This document shows positions 63,108 through 64,000 of a stretch of DNA of 64,000 nucleotides, one piece after another. Position 1 is the first letter of the stretch; each line of letters starts with the position of its first letter. Location of the stretch: assembly GCA_000619965.1 (NCBI GenBank), contig JHVD01000003.1:124001-188000 (forward strand), in the 5' to 3' direction. The translations under genes were made by a program, and so were the position numbers. The notes under the pieces were generated by a model that saw nothing but the letters and a program-made list of their open reading frames with translations, did not search any database and had not been told where the DNA came from. This stretch comes from Propionibacteriaceae bacterium P6A17. Lineage in GTDB: Bacteria > Actinomycetota > Actinomycetes > Propionibacteriales > Propionibacteriaceae.

Positions 63108-63190
63108 GAGGCGCTCTTTCCCCCCGGGTCGATCAACGGTGTTCAAGGGCTAGGCTAGCCCGGCTGCGATCCTCACGTCCGAGGCGCGCC

Positions 63191-63607
63191 TCAACGCCAC
63201 CCGAGCTGTGGCAGCCTGGGCTCCCGATAGCGCCCGTGATGTACCCCGCCGCGGGCGTCCGCGGTGAAGACGCGGGACGAGCCGCCCGTCGTCTGGAGCC
63301 GCACGACGGCCTCGCCGAGCCGCTCGATCTGCCCGCGCAGCGCCTCCACCTCGTCCTCGAGCAGCAGGATGCGACGGATGCCCTCGAGATTGATGCCCTC
63401 GTCCTGCGACAGGTGTTGGATGTGCCGAAGCTTCGCGACGTCACGCAGCGAGTAGCGTCGCCCGCGGCCCCTGGTGCGCTGCGGCACGACGAGCCCGAGC
63501 CGGTCGTAGGTGCGCAGGGTCTGCGCGTGCATGCCCGCGAGCTGGGCCGCCACCGACACGGGGAAGACTGCGGCGTCGACGTCGAAGGGTTGCGGCAGGT
63601 GCTGCAT
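63191..63607 (-). CDS. hspR: Heat-shock repressor HspR (MerR family)
   Basis: 138 residues. MerR-type winged helix (FPVSVAAQLAGMHAQTLRTYDRLGL, then GRGRRYSLRDVAKLRHIQHLSQD) and a coiled-coil dimerisation helix. HspR represses the dnaK operon with DnaK as co-repressor. It lies 6 bp after the DnaJ gene on the same strand, the standard last position in the dnaK-grpE-dnaJ-hspR operon, whose other genes should continue to the right of the window. Confidence 0.93.
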   Translation of the reverse strand: MQHLPQPFDVDAAVFPVSVAAQLAGMHAQTLRTYDRLGLVVPQRTRGRGRRYSLRDVAKLRHIQHLSQDEGINLEGIRRILLLEDEVEALRGQIERLGEAVVRLQTTGGSSRVFTADARGGVHHGRYREPRLPQLGWR

Positions 63608-63613
63608 CGTCGC

Positions 63614-64000
63614 TCACCCGAACAGGTCGGTGCGCGGGTTGGCCTGGTGCGACGCCTCAACGAACGCCTGGAGCGCCTGCTTCGCGTCGTCGCTGAGCTG
63701 GTCGGGGACCCGCACCTCGACGGTCACCAGCAGGTCGCCGCGCGTGCCGTCGGAGCGCTGAACGCCCTTGCCACGCACCCGCATGACCCGCCCGTTGGCG
63801 GTGCCGGCCGGCAGGCGCAGCTTGACCGTGGGGCCGTCGAGGGTGGGGACCGAGATGTCGGCGCCCAGCGTCGCCTCGCCGAAGGTGACGGGCACCGTCA
63901 ACGTGAGGTTGTTGCCGTCTCGGCCGAAGATGCGGTGCGGAGCCACCGAGACCTCGACGAACAGATCCCCCGGGGCACCGCCCTGCTCGCCGGCCGCGCC
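63614..64000 (-). CDS. dnaJ: DnaJ chaperone, C-terminal part (runs off window)
   Basis: The last 128 residues of a DnaJ/Hsp40: GAPGDLFVEVSVAPHRIFGRDG, then LTLTVPVTFGEATLGADISVPT and GRVMRVRGKGV, the paired beta-sandwich substrate-binding domains. The J domain and any zinc-finger region lie outside the window, so DnaJ1 and the CbpA type cannot be separated. Position before hspR favours the operon copy. Confidence 0.92.
   Translation of the reverse strand, partial: GAAGEQGGAPGDLFVEVSVAPHRIFGRDGNNLTLTVPVTFGEATLGADISVPTLDGPTVKLRLPAGTANGRVMRVRGKGVQRSDGTRGDLLVTVEVRVPDQLSDDAKQALQAFVEASHQANPRTDLFG

Overview
The window is high-GC DNA with actinobacterial gene families and synteny: pcnA - DUF6049 (Rv3909-like) - murJ with a fused pseudokinase, LigA, DnaB, HspR/DnaJ, CsoR, DUF348/G5 wall proteins, WXG-type proteins and many leaderless promoters. 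It is most likely a chromosomal segment of an Actinomycetota species. A propionibacterium-like host is only a guess. No rRNA, tRNA, CRISPR array or insertion sequence was found.

Layout. 1-7.4 kb: edge of a probable defence island, with two unrecognised proteins, a small unknown protein and a large SNF2-type helicase ending in a DUF3883-like domain. 7.45-8.07 kb: repeat-filled spacer. 8-17 kb: PPK2 kinase; a BlaI-type repressor divergent from cydAB with two operator-like dyads between them; cydDC; a GT4 glycosyltransferase. 17-25 kb: ligA, two tandem DUF348/G5 wall proteins, and a CsoR-CopZ-CopA copper operon with its operator. 25-37 kb: dnaB behind a DnaA-box-rich spacer, an MMPL-YhgE export pair divergent from a TetR gene, an MscS channel, an M23 peptidase and pcnA. 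37-42.3 kb: DUF6049 protein and murJ.

42.3-50.8 kb is the most unusual part. The same five-gene cassette occurs twice on the minus strand: double YbaB-like protein, Gly/Pro-rich protein with a C-terminal WXG-like helix pair, a second WXG-type protein, then Cys-anchored lipoproteins. The proximal copy (42.3-46.8 kb) is intact. The distal copy (46.9-50.8 kb) has a frameshift in a G7 tract, an in-frame TGA where the paralogues have Trp, a fifth gene reduced to its last codons, and loss of the YxxxE motif. It resembles a type VII (ESX) substrate module with an EspL-like YbaB partner, but no secretion ATPase or EccB/D/E gene lies in the window.

50.9-64 kb: a metallo-hydrolase, a histidine kinase/response regulator pair, a translationally coupled PIG-L deacetylase - ATP-grasp - GT2 operon, a secreted protein with an 18-Asp tail, galE, a decayed gene, a DLW-39-type micro-protein, two Wzz/BY-kinase paralogues flanking a tiny Pro-rich lipoprotein, and the hspR end of a dnaK-type operon that leaves the window. 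Galactose activation, a processive glycosyltransferase, a deacetylase and two chain-length kinases together suggest surface glycan synthesis.
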